Below the pieces are notes generated by a model that saw nothing but the letters and a program-made list of their open reading frames with translations, made no database searches and had not been told where the DNA came from. The position numbers were made by a program, and so were the translations under genes. This document shows positions 19,619 to 29,042 of a DNA stretch of 64,000 nt, in pieces; the first letter of the stretch is position 1, and each line of letters begins with the position of its first letter. This DNA is from an uncultured Paracoccaceae bacterium (GTDB lineage: Bacteria; Pseudomonadota; Alphaproteobacteria; Rhodobacterales; Rhodobacteraceae). The stretch is taken from the NCBI GenBank assembly GCA_947501025.1, contig CANMUM010000002.1:124001-188000 (forward strand), given 5' to 3'.

Positions 19619-19808
19619 AACTATCTCCTCTTCCAAATTTGCGAAACATTTTTCCAAGAAAACGTTAAAATCGCGCAAGCGATACGAACGCCAAAACCAT
19701 ACCGCCCGATTACCGTGCAATTACGGTACACTAATTTTGGGTTAATTTCACCAAAGGTTAATCGCCAAACGCGCCCATATTGCGCACAATATGCCATTCA
19801 AAACACAT

Positions 19809-19840
19809 AAAAAAGGCCCCCAATTCAGGGGGCCTTTGAA
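19809..19840 (-). terminator. Rho-independent terminator after the DUF6280-like gene
   Basis: A long perfect stem (AAAGGCCCCC / GGGGGCCTTT, loop TGAATT on the - strand) continues into a run of T. It follows the stop at 19866 by 26 bp. Confidence 0.9.
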
Positions 19841-19865
19841 ATAATTTATTTTAAATTTCAAATAG

Positions 19866-20171
19866 TTACGCTGCTGAAGCCTGACGTTCGCTTTCCTCAC
19901 GTGAAAGCGCAACAGATGTACGCACACCACGACCAACAAATTCCATCATGCCTTTAACAACACGTTCATTTGGCTCAATGCCTGCGCAGCTCAACACTTC
20001 ACGTCCGTCACGTGAACGTGCCCAACGGGCGATTTGCTCATGACCATTGCCATATTTTTTGTCATCGGCAATTGCATCATCAAGCGCAGCCAAAACAACC
20101 GCCGCAAACAAACGACGCGCACGAGCGCCTTGATCATTAGTTTGCGCCATTGTATCAATAAAATCAAACAT
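19866..20171 (-). CDS. DUF6280-like small protein
   Basis: A 101-residue soluble protein. The segment ARRLFAAVVLAALDDAIADD plus KYGNGHEQIARWARSRDGRE strongly recalls the DUF6280 family of Rhodobacterales and relatives (from memory, not searched), whose function is unknown. It has a good AGGA ribosome site and its own strong terminator, so it is a single-gene unit. Its high alanine content and conserved SRDGREVL region suggest a compact helical protein, possibly nucleic-acid-related, but nothing proves that. Confidence 0.75.
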   Translation of the reverse strand: MFDFIDTMAQTNDQGARARRLFAAVVLAALDDAIADDKKYGNGHEQIARWARSRDGREVLSCAGIEPNERVVKGMMEFVGRGVRTSVALSREESERQASAA

Positions 20172-20494
20172 CGCTTATCCTTTTTTTTATAGATGTTATA
20201 TTCAGTTGGAGTGCAATATGACGATTCTCTATCGTTAGATAGGGCCTAGATTGCATATCATTCATGCACTCAGCGCATACCTGCTAGGAGCATAGCGCAT
20301 TTCATAATTAATATTTGATTTAAAATGTATGGAAATTATATTCAAAAATACTTAACAAACCTTAATCAATTGCAAAATATAATTGTGCAAAATATACTCT
20401 TCATAAAGGTTATGACGATAAATAAGTTTTACGCCTAGCTCTTGCAAACGCAGTTTTGATGGTTACCTATTAATATGAATATCAAGGATAGAAC
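20172..20494. other. 323-bp gap between the divergent DUF6280-like gene and clpA
   Basis: Very AT-rich and without a supported gene. It contains an 11-bp direct repeat (TGCAAAATATA at 20371 and 20386). A CTTGCA ... CCTATTA arrangement (20441-20472) loosely resembles an alphaproteobacterial heat-shock (RpoH) promoter, but its spacing is slightly long. Confidence 0.5.
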
Positions 20495-22804
20495 ATGCCC
20501 ACATTTTCCAACGACCTCGAAAACTGTATACATTCTTCATTTGCACTCGCGAAATCAAACGCGCATGAAATGGTCACACTTGAGCATTTATTGATATGCT
20601 TACTTGATGAACCAAGCGCCAGAGAAGTTTTGCTGTCATGTGGTGTGGATATCCCGGTACTGCAATCCAGCCTCACAGATTTCATCACCACAGAGCTTGA
20701 GAGCCTTGTCAGCGAAGTTGAAGGTAGCGAGCCCGCCCCGACCACAAGTTTTCAGCGCGTCATTCAGCGCTCAGCTATTCATGTAGGCTCATCAGGTCAA
20801 AAAGAAGTCACAGGCGCCAATGTGCTCGTCGCTATTTTTGCTGAGCGGGAAAGCCATGCCGCATATTTCTTGCAGGCCGTTGGCATTACGCGCTACGATG
20901 CCGTGAATTTCATTAGCCATGGCATAACAAAAAATAGTGAGGTTCATGAAATTCATTCCGATGAACTAGATCAAGTATCCGAAGGGGAGCATTCAGAAAC
21001 ACCTGAAAGTAGCCCACTTGATAAATATTGTATCAATCTCAATGAGCGCTCAGCAGCTGGCAATATTGATCCCCTGATTGGTCGCCATGAAGAAGTAACG
21101 CGCCTCACCCAAGTGCTGTGCCGTAGACGTAAAAACAATCCCATACTTGTTGGTGATCCAGGCGTTGGCAAAACTGCAATCGTTGAAGGATTGGCGCTAC
21201 GCATTGTGAATGGCGAGGTTCCTGATGTTCTCAAAGAGACGATCATCTATTCATTAGATCTTGGCGCAATGATTGCGGGTTCTAAATACCGAGGTGATTT
21301 TGAGGAGCGCCTTAAAGGTGTGATGAAAATGATTGAGGACAGAGATGATATTGTATTATTCATTGATGAAATCCATACAATCATTGGCGCAGGTGCGACA
21401 TCTGGAGGATCGCTTGATGCATCTAATCTTTTGAAGCCCGCGCTTGCGCGTGGAAGCCTTCGCTGCATCGGCTCGACAACATATCAAGAATTTCGTCAGC
21501 ATTTTGAAAAAGATAGCGCCTTGCTACGTCGTTTCCAAAAAATTGACATTACAGAGCCTGATGTTTCAGATGCAATAAAAATCCTGCAAGGGCTGAAAAG
21601 CAATTTCGAAAAACATCATGAAATCCGTTATACAAATGATGCGATCAAAGCCGCAGTCGAGCTTTCGGCGCGCCATATTCATGATCGCAAATTGCCTGAC
21701 AAAGCGATCGATGTGATTGATGAGGCTGGAGCGGCGCAGGCCTTGCTTAGCCCTTCACAGAAAAAGAAAACCGTTGGCATTAAAGACATCGAAGCTGTGA
21801 TTGGTAAAATCGCGCGTATCCCAACAAAGTCGATTTCAAAATCAGAAAGCGAATTGCTGCGGGATCTCGACAGCAATCTCCTGCGCAATGTATATGGTCA
21901 AGACGAGGCCATCTCGAACCTTGTGTCATCTGTTAAGCTTGCTCGCGCAGGTCTTCGCGAGCCTGAAAAACCCATCGGTGTTTATCTATTTGCAGGTCCA
22001 ACTGGCGTTGGCAAAACAGAGGTTGCCAAGCAACTCGCAAGCGCTCTTGATGTCGAGCTTTTGCGTTTTGATATGTCTGAATATATGGAGAAGCATTCGG
22101 TTTCACGTCTGATTGGTGCGCCTCCTGGTTATGTTGGGTTTGATCAGGGTGGCATGTTGACAGATGCTGTGGACCAACATCCCCATTCTGTTTTGCTGCT
22201 TGATGAAATCGAAAAAGCGCATCCAGATGTGTTCAACATTCTCTTGCAGATTGCCGATAACGGCCAATTGACCGATCATAATGGCAAGAAGATTAACTTC
22301 CGCAATACCATAATCATTTTGACCTCAAATGCAGGTGCCGCTGATGCTGCGCGAGAAAGCATAGGTTTTGGCAGCAAGCTCAATGATAGTGAAGTGGATA
22401 GCGCGATTGAACGTATCTTTGCGCCAGAGTTCCGCAACCGCCTCGATGCGATTGTCAAATTCTCTGCCCTGCCTGAAGAGGTCATCGTCAAAGTTGTGGA
22501 CAAATTTATCCTTCAACTTGAAGGTCAGCTTCTTGATCGCAATGTGCATATCACGCTTTCTGAGGATGCGGCTTTATGGCTCGCCAATAAAGGCTATGAC
22601 CCTAAAATGGGCGCACGCCCACTTGGTCGTTTGATACAAGAAAAAATCAAGAAACCGCTAGCCGAAGAACTGCTATTTGGAGCGCTCACAAATGGCGGAG
22701 AAATACTTGTCTCACTAAAAGATGATGACTTACATCTTGAGTTCATTGCGCCTGAGCCTACCAAAATTGGCAAAGATAAATCAAAATTGATAACGGCGCA
22801 GTAA
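20495..22804 (+). CDS. clpA: ATP-dependent Clp protease ATP-binding subunit ClpA
   Basis: A 769-residue double-AAA+ unfoldase that feeds substrates to ClpP. It has the N-domain (about 1-145, with a ClpS-binding-type surface), then D1 with Walker A GDPGVGKT (220-227) and Walker B FIDEIHTI, then D2 with GPTGVGKT (501-508). The ClpP-docking loop IGF is at 623-625. Length fits ClpA rather than ClpB (no middle coiled coil). The ATG has an AAGGAT site. clpS, often directly upstream in alphaproteobacteria, is not here. It ends 4 bp before a convergent gene. Confidence 0.97.
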   Translation: MPTFSNDLENCIHSSFALAKSNAHEMVTLEHLLICLLDEPSAREVLLSCGVDIPVLQSSLTDFITTELESLVSEVEGSEPAPTTSFQRVIQRSAIHVGSSGQKEVTGANVLVAIFAERESHAAYFLQAVGITRYDAVNFISHGITKNSEVHEIHSDELDQVSEGEHSETPESSPLDKYCINLNERSAAGNIDPLIGRHEEVTRLTQVLCRRRKNNPILVGDPGVGKTAIVEGLALRIVNGEVPDVLKETIIYSLDLGAMIAGSKYRGDFEERLKGVMKMIEDRDDIVLFIDEIHTIIGAGATSGGSLDASNLLKPALARGSLRCIGSTTYQEFRQHFEKDSALLRRFQKIDITEPDVSDAIKILQGLKSNFEKHHEIRYTNDAIKAAVELSARHIHDRKLPDKAIDVIDEAGAAQALLSPSQKKKTVGIKDIEAVIGKIARIPTKSISKSESELLRDLDSNLLRNVYGQDEAISNLVSSVKLARAGLREPEKPIGVYLFAGPTGVGKTEVAKQLASALDVELLRFDMSEYMEKHSVSRLIGAPPGYVGFDQGGMLTDAVDQHPHSVLLLDEIEKAHPDVFNILLQIADNGQLTDHNGKKINFRNTIIILTSNAGAADAARESIGFGSKLNDSEVDSAIERIFAPEFRNRLDAIVKFSALPEEVIVKVVDKFILQLEGQLLDRNVHITLSEDAALWLANKGYDPKMGARPLGRLIQEKIKKPLAEELLFGALTNGGEILVSLKDDDLHLEFIAPEPTKIGKDKSKLITAQ

Positions 22805-22808
22805 AACC

Positions 22809-23285
22809 TTACGCGCCTATCATTCCTTTGATATCGACACCAAATACGTAGCCGAGCGACATCGCAATAAGAATGGCAAGCACAATTATTGTGATGATCG
22901 GCACGAAAAACCTCATTGCACGCAGGGCGACAAAACCAAGCCCAAAGGCACCGATAACTTGAGCCGCGCGACCGAGCATTCCAATTTCAACTTTTGGAAA
23001 AATCAGTCCAAAGCTCGCACCCGAGCCATATATCCGTTCAATTTCGGCTGGGATACGCCATCCAATAAGCGCCAGCAACAATGTGCCTCCCAAAACAAGA
23101 ATGTGAAAAAAGGTTCCAAATCCATTGGTCTCAAACCAATCGAGCATTGCCAGAAATCGGTCATCACCATCGGCAGTTTTGGATTTTTTTGACAACCGAT
23201 TGACCACAAACGCCAATAGCAACACAAGAAGAATATATCCGCCGAACACAGCATTGACACCAAGAGTTTCAAACAGTGATTGCAT
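22809..23285 (-). CDS. Small integral membrane protein of the MotA/OmpA-like operon
   Basis: A 158-residue protein with about four hydrophobic segments (near 12-30, 60-77, 108-125 and 127-148) and a charged loop with DGDDRFLAM. I recognise no named family. It starts 1 bp downstream of the OmpA-domain gene's stop, so the two are coupled. The context implies a third component of that envelope complex. Confidence 0.75.
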   Translation of the reverse strand: MQSLFETLGVNAVFGGYILLVLLLAFVVNRLSKKSKTADGDDRFLAMLDWFETNGFGTFFHILVLGGTLLLALIGWRIPAEIERIYGSGASFGLIFPKVEIGMLGRAAQVIGAFGLGFVALRAMRFFVPIITIIVLAILIAMSLGYVFGVDIKGMIGA

Positions 23286-24902
23286 TTATTGCTCCGTTAA
23301 TTTCAATTCAATCCGACGATTTTGCGCCAATGCCTCAGCTGTTTGCCCTGTGTTGACAGGATGAAATTCACCAAAGCCTGCAGCAACCAATCGCTTTGGA
23401 TCCAACCCATACGCCGAAATCATGTAACGAACAACACTTAATGCGCGCGCTTGTGAAAGCTCCCAATTATCCGCATATTTGCTTGTACGGCTTATTGGCA
23501 AGATATCGGTGTGCCCATCGACACGCAAAACCCAATTTAAATTGCTTGGAATATCTTCCGATATCAAACGCAGACTTTGCGCAACTTGGCCGATCTGCAC
23601 ACGACCTGCATCTGAAAGCTCAGAAGACCCAACGGGGAAAAGAACCTCGCTCGAAAACACAAATCTATCACCAGATATCTGAACGCCCTCCACATCACTT
23701 AACACTTCACGCAGGCTCCCAAAAAATTCAGAGCGATAGCTTTCTAGGCTATCTGCGCGTTTTTTATGATCTGCCGCCGCCCGTGCAAGTGCGGCATTCA
23801 AAGACGTGCCCATAACTTCAAGCTGGACACGGGCTTGCGCGTCTTGCTCGGCCGATGAATCAAGTAGATTTTGAAGTGATCCAAGCTGCGCGCGCAGCTG
23901 GGCTGTTTGTTCATTTAATAACGCAATGCGCCGAGCCGATTCCGCATCAACATCCTTACGCAGAGCGATCTCTTCATTGGCCAATGCCAGAAGGGCTGCG
24001 TCTTTTTCCTCTTGAGACAGCTCAGAGTTCAAAATGTCAGATTTTTGGGTATCAACAGCCGCAAGCAAGGTTAGCGTGTCTTCGGCTTTTTGGCGTTCTT
24101 GCTCAAGCGCCAATGTCATGGCCGTCAGCTCAGTATCTGAGTTTTGTAGTTTTTCACGTAGAAATTCTGTAGCGGCTTGATCTGCCAGTCGTTCTTGTTC
24201 AAGCTTGGTTAGCTTTTCGACCTCAGCTTGCAATTGAACGCCACTTTCAGTCTGCGAAAATGTTTCATCCGTTCTGGCCAGCGCGGCAAGGGCAAGAACT
24301 TGTTCAATTGACGATTTCAACTCTGCATCATCATCAGTATTCATCGAATTCACCAGTGCCTCAAGGGCATTTGCGCGCTCATTTGCCAATCGCGCATCAG
24401 CTTGTTCTTTGGTAATGCTCGCGGTTGAGGCAGCTAATGCGCGCTCAAGCTTTTCTTTTTCACTCAAAATCTCTTGTTGCTCTTTTTGTGCCAATTCAAG
24501 AGCTTCTTGCGCGACGGATGTGAGTTTAATGTCTTCAGTCAATTCAGTATTTCGAGCAATCAACGAAGCAACCTGCTCTTCAAAACTTGCAACTTGTGCA
24601 ATTTTTGCTTCAAATTCAAATTGTAACCTTGATATCCTATCCTCGAGTTCTGAATTATTTGAACTTAATTGGTCATTTTCTGCACGTGTCGCGCCCAGTA
24701 CATCCGCAAGATTTGACAACTGTCCTTCTAAGCTCGTCAACTCCCCTGCCTGCCCACGGATCGTCTCGCGCAAAAAGAACTGCATAATCATAAAAATACT
24801 CAACACAAATATCATAACCAAAAGCAAGGCCGTCATTGCATCCACAAAACCTGCCCAAGTATTGGCTTCAAATCTTTGACCTGTGCGTCTACGTAATGAC
24901 AT
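23286..24902 (-). CDS. Coiled-coil OmpA/MotB-domain peptidoglycan-binding protein
   Basis: A 538-residue inner-membrane-anchored protein. One transmembrane helix (about 21-43) is followed by a very long charged, Ala/Glu/Leu-rich coiled coil (about 60-390) and a C-terminal OmpA domain (about 415-538) with the peptidoglycan-contact motif DGHTD and NWELSQARA. The layout is that of MotB/TolR-like stators with an extended periplasmic rod. It follows a MotA-like gene by 5 bp, so the two probably form a proton-driven or structural envelope complex. No flagellar genes are near, so a flagellar role is unlikely. Confidence 0.88.
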   Translation of the reverse strand: MSLRRRTGQRFEANTWAGFVDAMTALLLVMIFVLSIFMIMQFFLRETIRGQAGELTSLEGQLSNLADVLGATRAENDQLSSNNSELEDRISRLQFEFEAKIAQVASFEEQVASLIARNTELTEDIKLTSVAQEALELAQKEQQEILSEKEKLERALAASTASITKEQADARLANERANALEALVNSMNTDDDAELKSSIEQVLALAALARTDETFSQTESGVQLQAEVEKLTKLEQERLADQAATEFLREKLQNSDTELTAMTLALEQERQKAEDTLTLLAAVDTQKSDILNSELSQEEKDAALLALANEEIALRKDVDAESARRIALLNEQTAQLRAQLGSLQNLLDSSAEQDAQARVQLEVMGTSLNAALARAAADHKKRADSLESYRSEFFGSLREVLSDVEGVQISGDRFVFSSEVLFPVGSSELSDAGRVQIGQVAQSLRLISEDIPSNLNWVLRVDGHTDILPISRTSKYADNWELSQARALSVVRYMISAYGLDPKRLVAAGFGEFHPVNTGQTAEALAQNRRIELKLTEQ

Positions 24903-24907
24903 TTACA

Positions 24908-25972
24908 TTATTCCGGCTGGTCAATGGCTTCACGCAAGGTCGACGTGATCGCATTAAGTTCTCTGCGCAATTCCGCAATCGTCTGGTCGCGCCCGACCGC
25001 AAGATCTTCATTCATACGCACGAGCTGGCTTTCAACGCTGCGAACGGCATTGCGCATATCATTTGTCATATTTTGGCTGCTTTCGGAGTTTTCTGCCATC
25101 ATTTTAAAGGCTTCAACAATTTTCTCATTACTATCCGCTTGCTGCGCAAACCGCTGATTGAGAAGCACAAGACTATCATTAAGCCCCCGAAAAGCACGTG
25201 CAAGTGGGCTATCATCATTGGGATCAACGGCAAGCTCCATCCCATTTTCGGCCATACCAACAGAGGTGAAATGTGAAATCCATTCTTCAAATTCACGGTA
25301 AAAACGGTTTTGCCCATGCCCTGCGAAGAGTTCCAAAAGCCCGACAAGCAAAGAGCCTGTTAAACCTATGAGGGATGAACCAAATGCCGTTCCCATACCT
25401 CCAAGCTGGCGTTCAAGCCCTTCCATTAAATTTCCAAATCCCGTTGAAGCGTCCGAGTTTTCTCCAACATTCAATGTTCGGATGGTGTCCACAACAGCTG
25501 GAATTGTTGTCGCCAAGCCATAAAATGTGCCTAGCAATCCAAGGAAAATGAGAAGATTAACAAGATATCTTGTAATTTCACGCGTTTCATCAAGGCGCGT
25601 TGCAACCGAATCCAAAATGGATTGTGCTGATGCCGTACTCATACCTGAAGGCAGCTGGTTGCCCTTCATCAACACAACCAAAGGCGCTAATAGCCGCGGT
25701 GTGCCGCGCAATTTATGCGGGTTGCCTATTGCATAAGCATTGATCCAACCCACCGAGCGCGCCACCTGCCAAACCTGCCAAAAACAGGCCAGAATACCAA
25801 TTAAGAAGACCATTAAGATGCCACCATTGAGATAGGGCGAACTTTCAAAAACAGGTAAAAGCTTTGGAGTTAGCGTTGCGACTATCAGACAAAATATGAC
25901 CAAAATTCCGATCATCATGAGCGATTGTCGGCGTGGATGAGTAAAGCGGTACATTTTTAACGGTGTGGCCAT
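24908..25972 (-). CDS. MotA/TolQ/ExbB-family membrane protein
   Basis: A 354-residue protein with hydrophobic segments near residues 19-38, 47-67, 140-165 and 195-220. The conserved stretch LGLLGTFYGLATTIPAV and GMGTAFGSSLIGLTGSLL is the MotA/ExbB proton-channel core. The C-terminal third is cytoplasmic and helical (VRSVESQLVRMNEDLAV). The ATG at 25972 has a GAGGA site; the frame extends ten codons upstream. It is the promoter-proximal gene of the three-gene unit and should be the ion-channel partner of the OmpA-domain protein. Confidence 0.9.
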   Translation of the reverse strand: MATPLKMYRFTHPRRQSLMMIGILVIFCLIVATLTPKLLPVFESSPYLNGGILMVFLIGILACFWQVWQVARSVGWINAYAIGNPHKLRGTPRLLAPLVVLMKGNQLPSGMSTASAQSILDSVATRLDETREITRYLVNLLIFLGLLGTFYGLATTIPAVVDTIRTLNVGENSDASTGFGNLMEGLERQLGGMGTAFGSSLIGLTGSLLVGLLELFAGHGQNRFYREFEEWISHFTSVGMAENGMELAVDPNDDSPLARAFRGLNDSLVLLNQRFAQQADSNEKIVEAFKMMAENSESSQNMTNDMRNAVRSVESQLVRMNEDLAVGRDQTIAELRRELNAITSTLREAIDQPE

Positions 25973-26061
25973 GGATTCCTCAAAAATATTTCGTTGAAGC
26001 AACTATAGTAAGAAAATTGTTAACTACCAACGGAAAACTGAATCGCTTGGCGCAAAATAGC

Positions 26062-26685
26062 TTATTTGCAATAAGCGCCCATGGAATAACGTGCTATATC
26101 AAAGTGGAAATGGTTCGCGTGTAAACTATCTGTGCCTGGACCAAGAACCGTTCCAAACGGACCACAAGCGCCCGCACGGATATTGCTCATGAAGCTTTTA
26201 TAAGGACTTGAGTAATAATCATTCAGCAAAGTTACCGTTTCACCATCTGCAAATGTAAATCCACCAATATCTATGGCATTGCCTTTGCTATGCTCTGATA
26301 GTTTCGCGCCGGCTCTATGGTTGCGTGTGCGGCAGGCATATGCCCCCATCATATTCATTTCGGTAACGGTTCGGCCTATTGCCTTTGCCTGTGGTTTAAG
26401 AGAGCTATTGACCCAACCATCCAGCGTCCTTGCCGTTTCACAATTGATCAAAGCAGGTGACGACAGTTTAATACCCGAAACGGCATAAACTTTAACAGGA
26501 TTATTAATTCCACATCCACCATTGCTTATGCTCGACTCATTTGTGCCACGGATAGAAGCCATGCCGCAAACGGATCCAATCGAATTATCAAGGTCGAGAA
26601 CTGGATCAACTCTTGTGGGTTCTCTAGAGCCGCAAGTAGAAATCAATCCGACGATTGTGAATATGTAAATCAATTTTTTCATCAT
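26062..26685 (-). CDS. Extensin-family (DUF/peptidase M15-like) periplasmic protein
   Basis: A 207-residue exported protein with a signal sequence ending in a lipobox-like LISTC (an unusual Thr at -1), so it may be a lipoprotein. The C-terminal half has the extensin-like pattern LSEHSKGNAIDIGGF and HANHFHFDI. The His/Asp/His arrangement matches D,D-peptidase-like folds, suggesting a cell-wall role. The ATG at 26685 lies 1 bp after the tyrA stop; an ATG one codon later is possible. The much longer upstream frame runs into tyrA and is not used. Confidence 0.8.
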   Translation of the reverse strand: MMKKLIYIFTIVGLISTCGSREPTRVDPVLDLDNSIGSVCGMASIRGTNESSISNGGCGINNPVKVYAVSGIKLSSPALINCETARTLDGWVNSSLKPQAKAIGRTVTEMNMMGAYACRTRNHRAGAKLSEHSKGNAIDIGGFTFADGETVTLLNDYYSSPYKSFMSNIRAGACGPFGTVLGPGTDSLHANHFHFDIARYSMGAYCK

Positions 26686-26686
26686 A

Positions 26687-27610
26687 TTATTTCTTTTCCA
26701 CATTTGAGCGACCGAAGTTTGGAAGATCGACATCTTGTCCAACCTCAAGAATTTCTCGACGAATTTGGCGCGTATGAGTGAAATAGTCAAACAGCTTTTC
26801 ACCATCATCATTTTTGATAGCATTTTTCAGCTCATCAAGCTCCTGAGTGAATCTACCCAAAATATCGATCGTAGCTTCTTTATTCGATAAAAACACATCG
26901 CGCCACATCGTTGGATCACTCGCGGCAATGCGCGTAAAATCTCGAAACCCAGCGGCAGAATATTCAATGACTTCACTTTCGGTAACGCGGCTAAGATTAT
27001 CAGCAACGCCAACCATCGTATAGGCAATCAAATGCGGCACATGGCTCGTCACAGCAAGAACCAAGTCGTGATGTGCAGCATCCATGACTGATAATTTTGC
27101 ACCAAGTGATTCCCACATTTTTTGGACAGCTTTAACAGCTTCTTTTGACGTTTCTGGCAAAGGGGTTAATATACACCACCTGTTTTCAAATAGCTCAGCA
27201 AAACCTGCATCTGGCCCTGAATTTTCAGTTCCCGCAAGGGGGTGAGCAGGCACAAAATCGACATGATCAGGTAAAAAGCTTACGACCCCATCAATAACCG
27301 ACTGCTTGGTTGACCCCACATCCGACAGCACCGCCCCCTTTTTGAGAAAGGGTGAAATTGATTTTACAACGGAAGCGACCACGCCTACAGGTGTACACAA
27401 AACGACCAAATCTGCATCTTTCACACAATCTTCTGCTGTATCAAAAACCTCATCACAAAACCCAATTTCACGAACACGCGCGCGGGTTTCTTCTGATCGC
27501 GCATAACCCAATATGCGTGGTGGGTTTTCGGTTCTCCGCAATGCGTGCGCCATCGAACTGGCGATCAGACCAAGGCCAATAAAGGCGATCTTTTTGAATT
27601 CAGCACTCAT
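26687..27610 (-). CDS. tyrA: Prephenate/arogenate dehydrogenase
   Basis: A 307-residue NAD(P)-dependent enzyme of tyrosine synthesis. The N-terminal Rossmann motif is IGLGLIASS (about 10-18). Conserved downstream segments include LSDVGSTKQSV, PAHPLAGTENSGP (the substrate-site His) and SHVPHLIAYTMV. Whether it prefers prephenate or arogenate is not readable. The ATG overlaps the hisC stop, and in Rhizobiales this pair acts in aromatic amino-acid synthesis. Confidence 0.93.
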   Translation of the reverse strand: MSAEFKKIAFIGLGLIASSMAHALRRTENPPRILGYARSEETRARVREIGFCDEVFDTAEDCVKDADLVVLCTPVGVVASVVKSISPFLKKGAVLSDVGSTKQSVIDGVVSFLPDHVDFVPAHPLAGTENSGPDAGFAELFENRWCILTPLPETSKEAVKAVQKMWESLGAKLSVMDAAHHDLVLAVTSHVPHLIAYTMVGVADNLSRVTESEVIEYSAAGFRDFTRIAASDPTMWRDVFLSNKEATIDILGRFTQELDELKNAIKNDDGEKLFDYFTHTRQIRREILEVGQDVDLPNFGRSNVEKK

Positions 27611-28701
27611 ATATCAGCCTCAAGTTCTGCCGTTAATACCCCCATGATACGTTCGCAATCTTCACGCGTGCCAATGGTTATACGCAGGGCATTTGGCAAA
27701 GCATAATGCGCAACAGAGCGAACGGCCAATCCATTCTCAAGAAGGATATCTTTCATTGCAATGGCTTGTTCTTCTGTTTCAAATCTCGGCAAAATATAAT
27801 TCGTAAAGCTATCATCAACCTGCAAGCCGAGCTGACGCAATCCAAGCTTTAAATATTCACGATCGCGGATGATATGATCACGACATTGGGTGGCATATTC
27901 TTGATCGAGAACGGCCTCACACGCACCAGCGAGCGCAGGAGAGGACAAATTGAACGGCCCACGAATTCGGTTGAGCATATCCATGAAATGCTGCTGACCG
28001 TAACCCCAACCCACACGCAAACCACCAAGCCCATAAAGCTTTGAAAATGTGCGCGTCATGATCACATTTGGAAACTCATCAACAAGAGATGCACCGCCAT
28101 CATAATCATCGGCAAATTCGGCATATGCTCCATCAAGAACAATTACAATATCGCTGCGCGCGCCCTCAATCAGCACTCTGAGTTCATCATTTCCGATCAT
28201 CGTACCCGTTGGATTTGATGGGTTTGCGATGTAAATGATTTTTGTTTTTGCCGTTATGACTTTCAAAATCTCTGTGACAGAAACCACACGTTCGCGCTCT
28301 TTTGCAACAACCACATTGGCTCCAACCGCCCGAGCCACAATGCCATATATCTCAAAACCATGTTCGGTCATAATAACTTCATCGCCAATGCCTGCATAGG
28401 CTTGAGCAATCAGCGACAAGATCTCATCAGATCCTGCACCACAAATAATCTGTTCAAATTTCAAATTATTCACATCCGCAATCGCACGGCGCAAACCCGC
28501 ATGATCCACACTTGGATAGCGCCACATTTCTGCGCTTGCTTCCTGCACGGCTTTTATTGCCTTTGGTGATGGACCATAAAGATTCTCATTCGATGAAAGC
28601 TTGCGCAAATCTTTCACGGCAACACCCGAGCTATCCCCAGGTGTATATAGGTGAATTTCTTCAATTCCAGATTGTGCTTTTGGTAAATTTTGCGTGGCCA
28701 T
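27607..28701 (-). CDS. hisC: Histidinol-phosphate / aromatic aminotransferase
   Basis: A 364-residue class I/II PLP enzyme. The PLP-binding lysine is K221 in TRTFSKLYGLGGLRVGWG, with LSSNENLYGPSP near residue 36 and NPSNPTGT at 160-167. Its coupling to tyrA suggests it mainly transaminates phenylalanine/tyrosine precursors, although HisC enzymes commonly serve both pathways. Confidence 0.93.
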   Translation of the reverse strand: MATQNLPKAQSGIEEIHLYTPGDSSGVAVKDLRKLSSNENLYGPSPKAIKAVQEASAEMWRYPSVDHAGLRRAIADVNNLKFEQIICGAGSDEILSLIAQAYAGIGDEVIMTEHGFEIYGIVARAVGANVVVAKERERVVSVTEILKVITAKTKIIYIANPSNPTGTMIGNDELRVLIEGARSDIVIVLDGAYAEFADDYDGGASLVDEFPNVIMTRTFSKLYGLGGLRVGWGYGQQHFMDMLNRIRGPFNLSSPALAGACEAVLDQEYATQCRDHIIRDREYLKLGLRQLGLQVDDSFTNYILPRFETEEQAIAMKDILLENGLAVRSVAHYALPNALRITIGTREDCERIMGVLTAELEADI

Positions 28702-28773
28702 TATGCCCGTTCCTCACATCGTTTCCGCATCTATAACGAGATCAAGGCGCTACATCAATGGCAACGACATTCT

Positions 28774-28962
28774 TCAAAAATCGCTTACGATTCCTTTTTT
28801 CTCCCAATCACCAAAACGAGTAGGCTCAGGGCCATCTCGCCCACCAAGCTCAACGGGTCGGGATTCTTTGGCTGCATTTGCTTTGCGCTCTTTGGCTTCT
28901 GCTAATGCACGTTTGGCCGCAGCTTTCCGTCTTTCTTCTATTTCCAATATTTTTTCGCTCAT
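28774..28962 (-). CDS. DUF1674 / SdhAF4-like succinate dehydrogenase assembly factor
   Basis: A 62-residue protein: a charged helix rich in Lys/Glu/Ala, then the family C-terminus GGRDGPEPTRFGDWEKKGIV. The mitochondrial homolog chaperones flavinated SdhA. Small size and the conserved tail make the call secure; the function in bacteria is by homology. Confidence 0.9.
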   Translation of the reverse strand: MSEKILEIEERRKAAAKRALAEAKERKANAAKESRPVELGGRDGPEPTRFGDWEKKGIVSDF

Positions 28963-29042
28963 AATGACTTGCTAAACTTTATAGAAAAAAAGTCAACTCC
29001 ATCACGTATTGCTCCAAAGGAAACTTCGGTATACTAACGCGC

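Noticed and set aside
20371-20396. Start of a CRISPR array
   Set aside because: There are only two 11-bp copies 15 bp apart, with no further repeats or cas genes.
22809-25972. Zorya-type anti-phage system (ZorA/ZorB-like pair)
   Set aside because: The MotA/OmpA pair resembles ZorA/ZorB, but the long coiled coil is in the OmpA-domain protein instead of the MotA-like one and no ZorC/ZorD/ZorE gene is adjacent.
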